From a virus, in the IMG/VR virus record IMGVR_UViG_3300044733_003195, positions 1-42,862 of that record: DNA of 42,862 nucleotides. One strand, written 5' to 3'. The position numbers were made by a program, and so were the translations under genes. The notes below the pieces were generated by a model. The model worked only from the letters and a program-made list of their open reading frames with translations. It was not told the DNA's origin and ran no database searches. Positions 1 through 6,891 of the stretch are shown piece by piece (position 1 is the first letter of the stretch; each line of letters begins with the position of its first letter).

Positions 1-1814
1 ACTTTGTTTCCTGATATCACAGAATTAATTCTTGTTTTTTCTCTTTCAAGTTCTTCAAGTCTCAAGTCAGCTTTGATTAGTTGTCCGTCAATCTTTTGGT
101 TTTCTTGGATCTTATCTTGAATCTCTTCCCACCTTTTAAGTTTATCTTTCAACGCACTTATTTTCAAATCACAACTTTCAACTGAGATCTCATATTTTTC
201 TTTAACAAGTTTGTTTTTTTCATATTCGTCAAACTCCTTCTTTAACTGAACAAAACTTTGTTCTTTGCGGGATAAATCCTGCATAAGTGTCGTTTTTGTG
301 GTTTTTTGCACAATAAGTCCATCTAACTCTGCAATTTTAGAATTTGTAATTGCTGCGTTCATTAACTCAATACCACAGTGTTCACATTTGATACCACCCT
401 CCACTTCAGACTTCAGTTTGTTGATTGATGAAATTTCTGTATCAATCTGAACCACTTCTTTATAAACCTCGTTATATTGTTCTTTAACCTCATCGTGTTT
501 ATCTTCGTGATAATACTCACTTGGTTCAACAACTTTAAGTTCATTGATTTTAGAAATGTAACCTTTCTTTTCAAAATCAATGGTGTTGATTTCTTCTTGA
601 ACTTTGTCTGTATTTAATCTACTAATCTCTTGATCAATGTTGGAATGTTTTTTCTTTAACATGTCATCTCGGTAATTTTTACCTTTAGTAATGGCATCTT
701 CAACATTTGTCAATTCTTTGGTGTTATCCTCAATTTGAGTGTTAAGTGTTTGAATTGACTCCTGGTGAGTTGTGATATCATCTTTTAATTGTTCAGATGA
801 ATACACATTTGACAACTTTTGTTTTGAGAATTCTCCGTAGATTTCTTTTGCAACCTCTTCTTTTTTCTTCAAGAACTCCAAACCCATAAATCTTGATAAT
901 ACCTGACCTCTAGCGGTTGGCTTTGACTCTAACAATTCTTCAAGGTTTGATCCTGTTGTTAGAATTGTCATTAAAAAGTCTTCTTTGGTTCCAATTGAGG
1001 TTTTGATAAACGCTTCAGTTTCTCTTCTTTGTTCTCCTGTGAAGTTTAATAAAGTTCCGTCAGATAGTTTTTTAAAGAAGTCCAATTCGGTTTTAACATT
1101 CCATTCACCTTTTTTGGACATCTTTCTTTCGATGTTTCTAACAATCACATAATCCTCACCATCAATTGTGATTTCACCTTTGACATAAACCTTGTCTTTG
1201 TTTGAAAATCTGTTGAATATTTCTTCCGCCTTAGTTGTCTTTGTTGTTTCATTAAAGAACAAGAACATTAAAAGATCCACCGTCAATACGGTTTTACCTC
1301 CGAAATTTGGTGGATCTGACTCTACCACCACAATACCATTTAACTTATCAAAATCTAATCTTTGATTTTCACCATATGATAAAAAGTTTGAGAACTCAAT
1401 GTTTCTAATATACCACTTTTTAAACTGAGTTTGGTTTTCTTCATCACCATTCATTTTGTTTTCAACCATTTTATTGATCCCCAAAATATCGTCAGTTTTA
1501 TCTTTATAACCTTTTGACTCAATAAAATTCTTCAACAAGTCCAACTGATAATTCGCATCACTGATATTTACTGAAACATCAATTGATTGCATATCCTCAG
1601 TTTGAGTTTGTTTTGCTTTGGTTAAAACATTTACATTGGTTGTGTTATACTTTTTTGAAAAGTAATGTTTAACACTTTTAATCTTATCTTGTGTAAAGTT
1701 TTCCGGTAAATCTTCCCAAACAACTTGTATAATAGGGTTTTCAAAACTTGAAAAGTCCAAATCTTTTATCATAATATTGTAGTTAAATAATTTTGGTGGA
1801 TTAAATAAATCCAT
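1..1814 (-). CDS. 46: gp46-like recombination endonuclease ATPase (Rad50/SbcC family) with a fused gp47 C-terminal domain; 3' end outside window
   Basis: Large subunit of the phage Mre11-Rad50-type complex that processes DNA ends for recombination-dependent replication. About 604 residues are visible and the frame runs open off the window edge. Residues 1-133 are not part of a normal Rad50/gp46 protein. The usual N-terminus begins near W134 (IRNIEFSNFLSYGE). A P-loop follows at about 168-175 (PPNFGGKT, K174), then long charged coiled-coil helices, and a zinc hook CEHC with C477 and C480. The C-terminal signature and Walker B motifs lie outside the window. The first glycine expected in the P-loop is a proline. 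The 133-residue extension resembles the C-terminal part of T4 gp47 and starts with a DLFNP box that is repeated at the end of the upstream gp47. The ATG is 2 nt past the previous stop codon. Confidence 0.88.
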   Translation of the reverse strand, partial: MDLFNPPKLFNYNIMIKDLDFSSFENPIIQVVWEDLPENFTQDKIKSVKHYFSKKYNTTNVNVLTKAKQTQTEDMQSIDVSVNISDANYQLDLLKNFIESKGYKDKTDDILGINKMVENKMNGDEENQTQFKKWYIRNIEFSNFLSYGENQRLDFDKLNGIVVVESDPPNFGGKTVLTVDLLMFLFFNETTKTTKAEEIFNRFSNKDKVYVKGEITIDGEDYVIVRNIERKMSKKGEWNVKTELDFFKKLSDGTLLNFTGEQRRETEAFIKTSIGTKEDFLMTILTTGSNLEELLESKPTARGQVLSRFMGLEFLKKKEEVAKEIYGEFSKQKLSNVYSSEQLKDDITTHQESIQTLNTQIEDNTKELTNVEDAITKGKNYRDDMLKKKHSNIDQEISRLNTDKVQEEINTIDFEKKGYISKINELKVVEPSEYYHEDKHDEVKEQYNEVYKEVVQIDTEISSINKLKSEVEGGIKCEHCGIELMNAAITNSKIAELDGLIVQKTTKTTLMQDLSRKEQSFVQLKKEFDEYEKNKLVKEKYEISVESCDLKISALKDKLKRWEEIQDKIQENQKIDGQLIKADLRLEELEREKTRINSVISGNK

Positions 1815-1816
1815 TT

Positions 1817-2098
1817 TTATTCTTCTGTCGGTAGTTCCTCTTCAAATTCTTTATTGATTTTTGCAGACTCCTCTTCGTTTGGTGTGAATTTGAATGCGTG
1901 ATCGATCGTTTTGTGTTCAACGACTTCATAATTTATATCGTTTCCTTGAACTTCGACTTTCATTTCATCGTCTTTTAATTTCTTCAATTGCTCTTGCAAC
2001 AAAAGATCAAATGCTTTTTGCATTCCTGATTTTTGTTGTTTGATTTTTGCATTTCTTTTTGCGACTTTTGCTCTGTGTTCTTTGGCTTTCTTACCCAT
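1817..2098 (-). CDS. small charged protein of unknown function
   Basis: A 93-residue protein with a very basic first third (MGKKAKEHRAKVAKRNAKIK) and an acidic tail ending EEELPTEE. It has no membrane segment, cysteines or catalytic motif that I recognise. The basic head could bind nucleic acid, but that is a guess from charge alone. It is the last gene before the gp46-like gene, 2 nt away, so the two are probably translated from one message. It belongs to the block of genes that separates gp47 from gp46. Confidence 0.7.
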   Translation of the reverse strand: MGKKAKEHRAKVAKRNAKIKQQKSGMQKAFDLLLQEQLKKLKDDEMKVEVQGNDINYEVVEHKTIDHAFKFTPNEEESAKINKEFEEELPTEE

Positions 2099-2112
2099 TT
2101 TATTTGTTTTTA

Positions 2113-2466
2113 TTAGTTATTACTCGGTCTATTTTCTTCAAACCATTCAATTATTCCGTTAATTGCCCATACAGCACCAGCGGACAACATTCCATCAAAA
2201 AATATTGAAAAATATTTATTAAGTCCAATCATTTCGTGCCAAGGAGCAAAAAGAATTAATGATAAGAAAAAACCCACCCATGTTGATGTGCATAATACGC
2301 ACTGAATTAAACTAGATACAAACGCAAAGACAGGTCTTAAAATAACCCACCCCACATTTGGTTGTGCGTTTTTATGTATCCAATTTCTCAACCCATTAAA
2401 GATTGATCCATAAACCAGAATATTTGTCATTCCATAAGCTGCGATAACCCACATTAATATAATCAT
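2113..2466 (-). CDS. small inner-membrane protein with a CxxCxxxW motif
   Basis: A 117-residue hydrophobic protein. Membrane segments are likely near residues 3-22, 40-55, 62-75 and 88-105, with short polar loops. The motif CVLCTSTWVG near residues 57-66 recalls small phage and bacterial membrane proteins of the DUF1360 type; that family call is from memory of the motif and unconfirmed. The function is unknown. The start overlaps the end of the upstream coiled-coil gene by 4 nt (ATGA), which suggests translational coupling and perhaps a joint role at the membrane. Confidence 0.72.
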   Translation of the reverse strand: MIILMWVIAAYGMTNILVYGSIFNGLRNWIHKNAQPNVGWVILRPVFAFVSSLIQCVLCTSTWVGFFLSLILFAPWHEMIGLNKYFSIFFDGMLSAGAVWAINGIIEWFEENRPSNN

Positions 2467-3302
2467 ACTCTTCTATTTAAATTTGATCCCCTCAGAAGAT
2501 AACCTTGATTTGGTCCATTCAGAAGTTCTCGGTTTATTTTTTCTAATTCTTTTATTTGTTCATTCTTTTGTTGTAATTCACTTCTTAGTTTTTGTAAAGT
2601 CTCTTGTAACATTTTTAACTTATTATTTGTTACAGGATCGTCTAACTTTTGTCTAAGTTCATCTAACTCATTATTCTTTTTAGACATTTCATTTTGGAAA
2701 AAAATTTCCATTTCTTCTGTTTTAGAAGTATGTTCTTGTCTGATATTGTCAATTTCTGCGGTCTTAATCAAAATTTCTCCGTTTAAGTGTTCTATTTTTG
2801 ACAACAATTCATTCAACTGTTCGGAATTTCTTAACAGTTCAATTTCCAACTTGGCGTTTTTTTCGCCAAGTTCATTTATTTGGTTGTCATCGGTGGTATA
2901 AATTATTTTCTCAACCACTCTATCAACCGGAACTTCTTTAATAACTTCTTTAACAACTACCCTATCAACAGGTATTTCTTTTGTAACCTCAACAATCTTC
3001 TCAACTTCCTTTATTATTTCCACAGGAACCTCAACGATCTTTTCAACTTCTTTAATTACCTCAACTTCTTTGATAACTTCAACAGGAACTTCCACACGTT
3101 TTTCACGGATCACCTCAATTTCTACCCGTTTTTCCTCTTCATTATCCGTTTTTCCCAAAAAACCATATTTTTTAATATCGAATCCTTGTTTGAAACATAG
3201 GTATATGAAATTATCAATATCCTTGATTTCTTGTGATTCACAAAATGCGGACACCGCCTGCATTGTTTCCTTATTAAATATTTTGGAGTTTTTCAAATCC
3301 AT
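2463..3302 (-). CDS. Glu/Val-repeat coiled-coil protein of unknown function
   Basis: A 279-residue protein in three parts. The first 50 residues are a short ordinary domain. About residues 60-140 are a low-complexity repeat of the type EVPVEVIKEVE / EKIVEVPVEIIKEVE / KEVPVDRVVEK. The rest, about 145-265, is a long heptad-like coiled coil rich in Leu, Glu, Lys and Asn. No enzyme motif is visible. The first 29 nt of the gene overlap the end of the HNH gene in another frame. An ATG at 3263 (residue 14) would avoid that overlap and is an alternative start. It ends in an ATGA overlap with the membrane-protein gene. Confidence 0.75.
   Translation of the reverse strand: MDLKNSKIFNKETMQAVSAFCESQEIKDIDNFIYLCFKQGFDIKKYGFLGKTDNEEEKRVEIEVIREKRVEVPVEVIKEVEVIKEVEKIVEVPVEIIKEVEKIVEVTKEIPVDRVVVKEVIKEVPVDRVVEKIIYTTDDNQINELGEKNAKLEIELLRNSEQLNELLSKIEHLNGEILIKTAEIDNIRQEHTSKTEEMEIFFQNEMSKKNNELDELRQKLDDPVTNNKLKMLQETLQKLRSELQQKNEQIKELEKINRELLNGPNQGYLLRGSNLNRRV
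2890..3130 (-). repeat. degenerate Val/Glu coding repeat
   Basis: Imperfect short repeats on the coding strand give alternating Val/Ile/Glu/Lys units such as EVPVEVIKEVE. The DNA copies differ at many third positions, so the repeat looks maintained at the protein level and is not a fresh DNA expansion. The same region is open on the opposite strand, where it is almost certainly a non-coding shadow. Confidence 0.6.
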
Positions 3303-3933
3303 TTATTTTATTTCTTTTTTCTAAATTTTCATACCACCATAATGGTTGTAGGTTTGTATAATGACAAAGTTTATAAATTTCTTCTTCTGTTTTAGCTGAT
3401 ATTAATGGTATAATATGGTCTATGTGCCAACCATTTAATCCATAATTTTCCCAACACATACCATCTTTAAATTGTTTTTCTATATGTTCTTTTAATTTTT
3501 TAGGTTCACACCCAACAATTTTAAAAGTTTCGTTATCTTGTCTTATATTTTTACTTTTTAAAAAATTTTTTACCCTACTCCGAACATTACACCTTATTTT
3601 AAATTCAATGTCATTTTTTTTTCTATTTTTTGTGTAATTACTTATTTTTTCTTTGTTATTCTCTCTGTATTTCTTTGCGCGTTTTTTTTGTTCCTCTTTA
3701 GTTCTATCTCTATATTTTTTTTTAGTTTCTTTATGTTTTTCAACATTTCTAAAATAAGTTTCTCTATTCCAACTATTAGTTTTTTCTTTATTTATCTTTC
3801 GGTAATTATTTACCCTATTTCTAGTGCAATTTTTGCACTCATTTCTTAGACCGTCTTTTGAATCGGACCTTGAGTGGAAGTCGTTTATAACTTTTTCAGT
3901 ATGACAAATATTACAAATTTTTGTATTTTTCAT
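3274..3933 (-). CDS. HNH homing endonuclease
   Basis: A 219-residue free-standing HNH nuclease, expected to cut a specific DNA site and so spread its own gene. An N-terminal zinc-finger-like pair of CxxC motifs (C7, C10, C33, C36) is followed by a Lys/Arg-rich region (about 40-130) that should bind DNA. The HNH core lies at about 165-210: WHIDHIIPL with H170, D172 and H173, then YTNLQPLW with N194, and a final RNK. Its C-terminal 80 residues closely match the second HNH protein at the right end of the window. The start overlaps the end of the RHH gene by 23 nt, and the end overlaps the start of the coiled-coil gene by 29 nt. It lies between the separated parts of gp47 and is the most likely agent of that split. 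Confidence 0.9.
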   Translation of the reverse strand: MKNTKICNICHTEKVINDFHSRSDSKDGLRNECKNCTRNRVNNYRKINKEKTNSWNRETYFRNVEKHKETKKKYRDRTKEEQKKRAKKYRENNKEKISNYTKNRKKNDIEFKIRCNVRSRVKNFLKSKNIRQDNETFKIVGCEPKKLKEHIEKQFKDGMCWENYGLNGWHIDHIIPLISAKTEEEIYKLCHYTNLQPLWWYENLEKRNKINGFEKLQNI

Positions 3934-4072
3934 CTTTATAATCTTTAAGTAATTTATTAACTAAAGAAGATAAATTGATGTGTAATGTTCGATAAAATTT
4001 CAATAATTCTGGTTCAAGAGCAACAGAAACTTTGGTCTTTTTATCTTCATCTTTTATTTTTAATCTTCCCAT
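3911..4072 (-). CDS. small ribbon-helix-helix DNA-binding protein (probable)
   Basis: A 53-residue open frame with the layout of a ribbon-helix-helix regulator. It has a basic head (MGRLKIKDEDKKTK), one beta strand (KVSVAL), a first helix (EPELLKFYRTLHI), a turn with N-L-S-S, and a second helix (SLVNKLLKDY). Such proteins dimerise through the strand and bind operator DNA. The gene sits directly after the truncated gp47 and overlaps the HNH start by 23 nt, so it may control or be co-expressed with the nuclease. A TATTTAT motif lies 5 nt before its start. A short ORF without a close relative could be spurious, but the pattern of hydrophobic residues fits the fold well. Confidence 0.68.
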   Translation of the reverse strand: MGRLKIKDEDKKTKVSVALEPELLKFYRTLHINLSSLVNKLLKDYKDEKYKNL

Positions 4073-4077
4073 ATATT

Positions 4078-4084
4078 ATAAATA
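4078..4084 (-). promoter_or_regulatory. TATTTAT motif before the RHH/HNH cassette
   Basis: TATTTAT in coding orientation, 5 nt before the start codon of the small RHH gene. It matches the motif found before the late genes of this window. Confidence 0.35.
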
Positions 4085-4117
4085 TCTTGATCTATTAAAA
4101 AGTGTGAATAATATTAA

Positions 4118-4897
4118 TTAAATATTAATTAATTTTTCTGTTCCATTTTCTACGTCTTCAAAAGACTTGATTGAAAATTTTAACAGTGGTCTTGGATTGA
4201 ACAAATCAACATATTTATATTCTTTAGTTTGAACGTCGTAAATACCGTATCCGTGTTTTCCTATACTTTCCCCTACATTCTGCTGAATTGTAGACCCAAT
4301 CATATAACCCTTTCCCGTATTGAATTTAAACTCTTGTCTTTTGTGAATGTCTCCACATAATACGGTTTCAAGTCCATCAAACTTTTCAACATCATACGCC
4401 TCTTCACCAAAGTCAAAACCAAGGTCTGTTTTCATTCCTTGGATTGGTCCGTGAAATAGTCCAATTCTTTTACCTTTTGATTCGGTAATGTCAGGTGGAA
4501 TATTTCCTTGACATTGTGAATACACACACCAACTGATGTTTTCATCTTCATATACACCTCTATCTTTGAGGTATAAAATATTTTCATTGTGTAAGGTATT
4601 TACAATAGGTGTAATGGAGTCTAACCTGTCTTGATTGTTTAAATTTGTATCATGGTTTCCAAGTATAATGATTGTTTTTGCAACAAACGAACATTCGGTT
4701 AATAACCATCTAACCATCTCAATAAGTTCAGGTGTCATTTGGTTTTTAGAATGAACAAGATCTCCAGTAAATACAATACGATCAGGTTCTAACTTTCTCC
4801 ATTGTTCAATTGCAGTTTCTAAAATTGATTTATACAAATCATGATCTTTAAAAAGACGGATGTGTAAGTCAGAAAAATGTATTAGTTTTTTAATCAT
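4118..4897 (-). CDS. 47: gp47-like recombination nuclease (Mre11/SbcD family), N-terminal part
   Basis: Mn-dependent metallophosphoesterase subunit that works with gp46 on DNA ends. All phosphoesterase motifs are present: SDLHI (D10, H12), GDLVH (D46, H49), GNHD (N81, H82, D83), FHG (H149) and GDIH (D183, H185). The protein is 259 residues, against about 339 for T4 gp47, and it ends 30 residues after the sequence YVDLFNPRPLLKF. The C-terminal region that in this family contacts the Rad50 partner is missing here. A matching segment is found at the front of the gp46-like gene 2.3 kb downstream. The start codon overlaps the stop of the preceding small gene by 1 nt (TAATG). Confidence 0.9.
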   Translation of the reverse strand: MIKKLIHFSDLHIRLFKDHDLYKSILETAIEQWRKLEPDRIVFTGDLVHSKNQMTPELIEMVRWLLTECSFVAKTIIILGNHDTNLNNQDRLDSITPIVNTLHNENILYLKDRGVYEDENISWCVYSQCQGNIPPDITESKGKRIGLFHGPIQGMKTDLGFDFGEEAYDVEKFDGLETVLCGDIHKRQEFKFNTGKGYMIGSTIQQNVGESIGKHGYGIYDVQTKEYKYVDLFNPRPLLKFSIKSFEDVENGTEKLINI

Positions 4898-5070
4898 TAT
4901 ACTCTGTTAATTGGATCTTTTTTAAAAATGTATCCTGAAATATCTAAGTATCTTAAAATTTCTCGATCTCCTTCAATTGTAGTTTGACCTTTTTTTATTT
5001 TAATCATTCCAATTTTGTATTCAAAAAGGTTTGCTAACCATTTTACAAATAGTGCTGGTATTCTTTTCAT
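4897..5070 (-). CDS. small protein of unknown function (57 aa)
   Basis: A 57-residue frame (MKRIPALFVKWLANLFEYKI at the start, then KKGQTTIEGDREILRYLDIS). The first 20 residues form an amphipathic or weakly hydrophobic basic helix. No family is recognised. It is placed in a run of small genes with 1-4 nt overlaps: its ATG overlaps the upstream TGA (ATGA), and its TAA shares one base with the gp47 ATG. That tight fit supports a real, coupled gene. Confidence 0.55.
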   Translation of the reverse strand: MKRIPALFVKWLANLFEYKIGMIKIKKGQTTIEGDREILRYLDISGYIFKKDPINRV

Positions 5071-5195
5071 AATTTTTCTATATTAATTTTAAATTTACCT
5101 GATGAAACTAATTCAATTATTTTTTTACATTCATTCCAATTTTTACAACCACTTAAATCAATTGTAATTAGATTTCTTTTTAGTTTTTTAATCAT
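5067..5195 (-). CDS. very small protein of unknown function (42 aa)
   Basis: A 42-residue frame starting MIKKLKRNLITIDLSGCKNW. It follows directly on the stop codon of the previous gene and ends in an ATGA overlap with the next one. The sequence is Lys-rich with two cysteines (C16, C21). No family is recognised; its position in the coupled chain is the main support. Confidence 0.45.
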   Translation of the reverse strand: MIKKLKRNLITIDLSGCKNWNECKKIIELVSSGKFKINIEKL

Positions 5196-5390
5196 TTAAT
5201 TGTTCGGTTTAACCGTTATTGTATATTTTTTACTATAACTTGAATCTTCGTTTTTTACTAATACACCTAATACAGGAATAAATGCGTCTGGATCAAACAT
5301 GATAGGTGTAACAACAACACCTAGATTGGAGTTTTCTAATGCAATTTTTAATTGTTGCGCAATTTCCATTTCATTAATTTCTTTTTTCAT
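5196..5390 (-). CDS. small protein of unknown function (64 aa)
   Basis: A 64-residue mixed alpha/beta-looking protein (helix EINEMEIAQQLKIALENS, then strands GVVVTPI and PVLGVLVKNE). No cysteines or catalytic motif. It is part of the early small-gene run between the PD-(D/E)XK nuclease and gp47, and abuts the next start with no gap. The function is unknown. Confidence 0.6.
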   Translation of the reverse strand: MKKEINEMEIAQQLKIALENSNLGVVVTPIMFDPDAFIPVLGVLVKNEDSSYSKKYTITVKPNN

Positions 5391-5402
5391 TTTTTCATTT
5401 TT

Positions 5403-5645
5403 TTAATCATTTAATTGTTGTTTATCATTACAATATACCTCAAATGGTGGTTTATATGGGTCGTCTTTTACAGGAAATGGATTTACTGGTATTGGTATTC
5501 TAAATGGTTCAGAAATATCAATCTTGTTACTTTCTTTCACCAAATTCATCTTTTCAATAATTGGTGCAATATCAATATTTTTATCTTCTAATTTTCCATG
5601 AAGGTAACCTTGTAACCAAATATAAAATTCTTTATAACTTAACAT
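5403..5645 (-). CDS. small protein of unknown function (80 aa)
   Basis: An 80-residue protein starting MLSYKEFYIWLQGYLHGK. A short aromatic helix of this kind is seen at the front of several small phage proteins, but I cannot name a family. The second half is rich in proline (PFRIPIPVNPFPVKDDPYKP) and probably extended. Its start overlaps the end of the previous small gene by 7 nt. Confidence 0.6.
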   Translation of the reverse strand: MLSYKEFYIWLQGYLHGKLEDKNIDIAPIIEKMNLVKESNKIDISEPFRIPIPVNPFPVKDDPYKPPFEVYCNDKQQLND

Positions 5646-5785
5646 AATTCTCTACAATAAAGATTTATTAACATTTTTCTTGCTAACTTAAATTCTTTAG
5701 CCCTATTAAGTTTTAAAACATAAAGAGTTGCAATATTTTGAAGGTGTGGATACGCCTCAGTAATAGTCATTTTTCTTGTTTCCAT
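5639..5785 (-). CDS. small helical protein of unknown function (48 aa)
   Basis: I place the start at 5785 (METRKMTITEAYPHLQNIA), which shares one base with the stop codon of the zinc-ribbon gene upstream (TAATG). A start at 5827 is also open but would bury 42 nt in that gene. The 48-residue product looks fully helical and basic, and ends KMLINLYCRELC. The function is unknown. Confidence 0.55.
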   Translation of the reverse strand: METRKMTITEAYPHLQNIATLYVLKLNRAKEFKLARKMLINLYCRELC

Positions 5786-6003
5786 TAGTCGATAAACAAT
5801 TCGAAGTCTGCATTCACATGACCACAATCATTACACATGTAAGTTGGGAATGGAACAATTGTATCTTCATGACTTCCTGTTAATAATTTTGGAACTTTCT
5901 TCAACATTGTTATTTCTTTGAAGAACTTTGACTCGCACTTTTCACATTTAATTGTTTCTTGACTTCGTAAGTCGATTTTTGGTCTAATAATATCGTCGCT
6001 CAT
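5785..6003 (-). CDS. small zinc-ribbon protein
   Basis: A 72-residue protein with two CxxC pairs (CEKC near residue 20 and CNDC near residue 57) separated by about 35 residues, the spacing of a zinc ribbon. Such small phage proteins can bind nucleic acid or a host protein such as RNA polymerase, but nothing here decides between these. It lies between the PD-(D/E)XK nuclease and the run of small genes. Confidence 0.7.
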   Translation of the reverse strand: MSDDIIRPKIDLRSQETIKCEKCESKFFKEITMLKKVPKLLTGSHEDTIVPFPTYMCNDCGHVNADFELFID

Positions 6004-6027
6004 AATTTTTTTTATTTAAAATATAGT

Positions 6028-6891
6028 TTATTTTTTAATTTTAGTCAAATATTCTTTCATATCCATTTCAAGTATTGTGTTCATAGTTTTTTTGGAAACT
6101 CTATACTCAATAAATTCCCTTTCATCTGTTATTAAAACGACAATACAACCTAAAAGTGATAGGTCTTCATATTTGGTTCCTTCTAACATTTTTAATAGTA
6201 GCTTACCGTAAAAAGGTAATTGGGTGTTGTAGTGACCAAGAGCATTATCAGGTAGGTCTCTAAATGGTATTTTCATGTTTCTAGTGTATTTTGTAACCGA
6301 AAAGTTTTTTGGTTTATTTGTTTTCCAGTCTGTTATTAAAATACCAACTTTACCATTTGTTCCAACAACCAACCATACCTTATCTGGTTGTCCCGTATAA
6401 CCCAATTCAGGATGACCCAAAACAATTTCCGTATCAATCAACATACAACCCCTTTCTCTTAAAAGATCAATATATCTTTTACCTGCAACGATCATAGAAT
6501 CACTTTTAATAATCTGTTCAGGATCACATTCAAATATTGGTTGACGAACATCTTTTTTTATATCAAATTCTTTTAATGTATGTTCTTCCAAAAAGAAGTG
6601 ACAACGAGAACCCAAGTTTGTTGACTTTCTTCCCGCTTCAACCCACTCTTCCATTAGTCTTTTGGCTTCATCTAAGTCCCAACCGGCTTTGTTAAATGCT
6701 GCTTGTTCTGTTGGAAAATCCTCATAAAAAAGTTTCATGACTTTTGATACTGATGGGAAATCGTTTCTTAATTCTCCACTTTCATCCAACATCGTATATG
6801 TGTGAGTTTCTTCCTCAAACGTGAGTTGAAATTCTTTTTGTTTTTGAGATATGATTTCTCTAATCTCTTGTGCTATTTTTGTTAAATCCAT
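6028..6891 (-). CDS. PD-(D/E)XK nuclease, RecB/Cas4-like
   Basis: A 287-residue nuclease of the RecB-nuclease branch. Visible motifs in order are LGSRCHFFLEEH (H98, E102), TEIVLG (E155), TGQPD (D170), ITDWKTNK (D188, K190) and QLPFY (Q224, Y228). These are the metal and QxxxY motifs of Cas4/AddB/RecB-type exonucleases. It overlaps the primase stop codon by 1 nt, so the pair is probably co-translated. A role in processing DNA ends during replication or recombination, or in degrading host DNA, is an inference from the family and from the neighbouring gp46/gp47 and primase genes. Confidence 0.85.
   Translation of the reverse strand: MDLTKIAQEIREIISQKQKEFQLTFEEETHTYTMLDESGELRNDFPSVSKVMKLFYEDFPTEQAAFNKAGWDLDEAKRLMEEWVEAGRKSTNLGSRCHFFLEEHTLKEFDIKKDVRQPIFECDPEQIIKSDSMIVAGKRYIDLLRERGCMLIDTEIVLGHPELGYTGQPDKVWLVVGTNGKVGILITDWKTNKPKNFSVTKYTRNMKIPFRDLPDNALGHYNTQLPFYGKLLLKMLEGTKYEDLSLLGCIVVLITDEREFIEYRVSKKTMNTILEMDMKEYLTKIKK

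Noticed and set aside
2880-3324. Plus-strand open frames rich in Asn and Phe opposite the coiled-coil gene
   Set aside because: They are the antisense image of the Val/Glu repeat; the minus-strand frame has a clear coiled coil, coupled neighbours and sensible composition.
5786-5827. Upstream start for the 48-residue gene (MWSCECRL)
   Set aside because: These residues lie inside the zinc-ribbon gene in another frame; the ATG at 5785 gives the usual one-base stop/start overlap.
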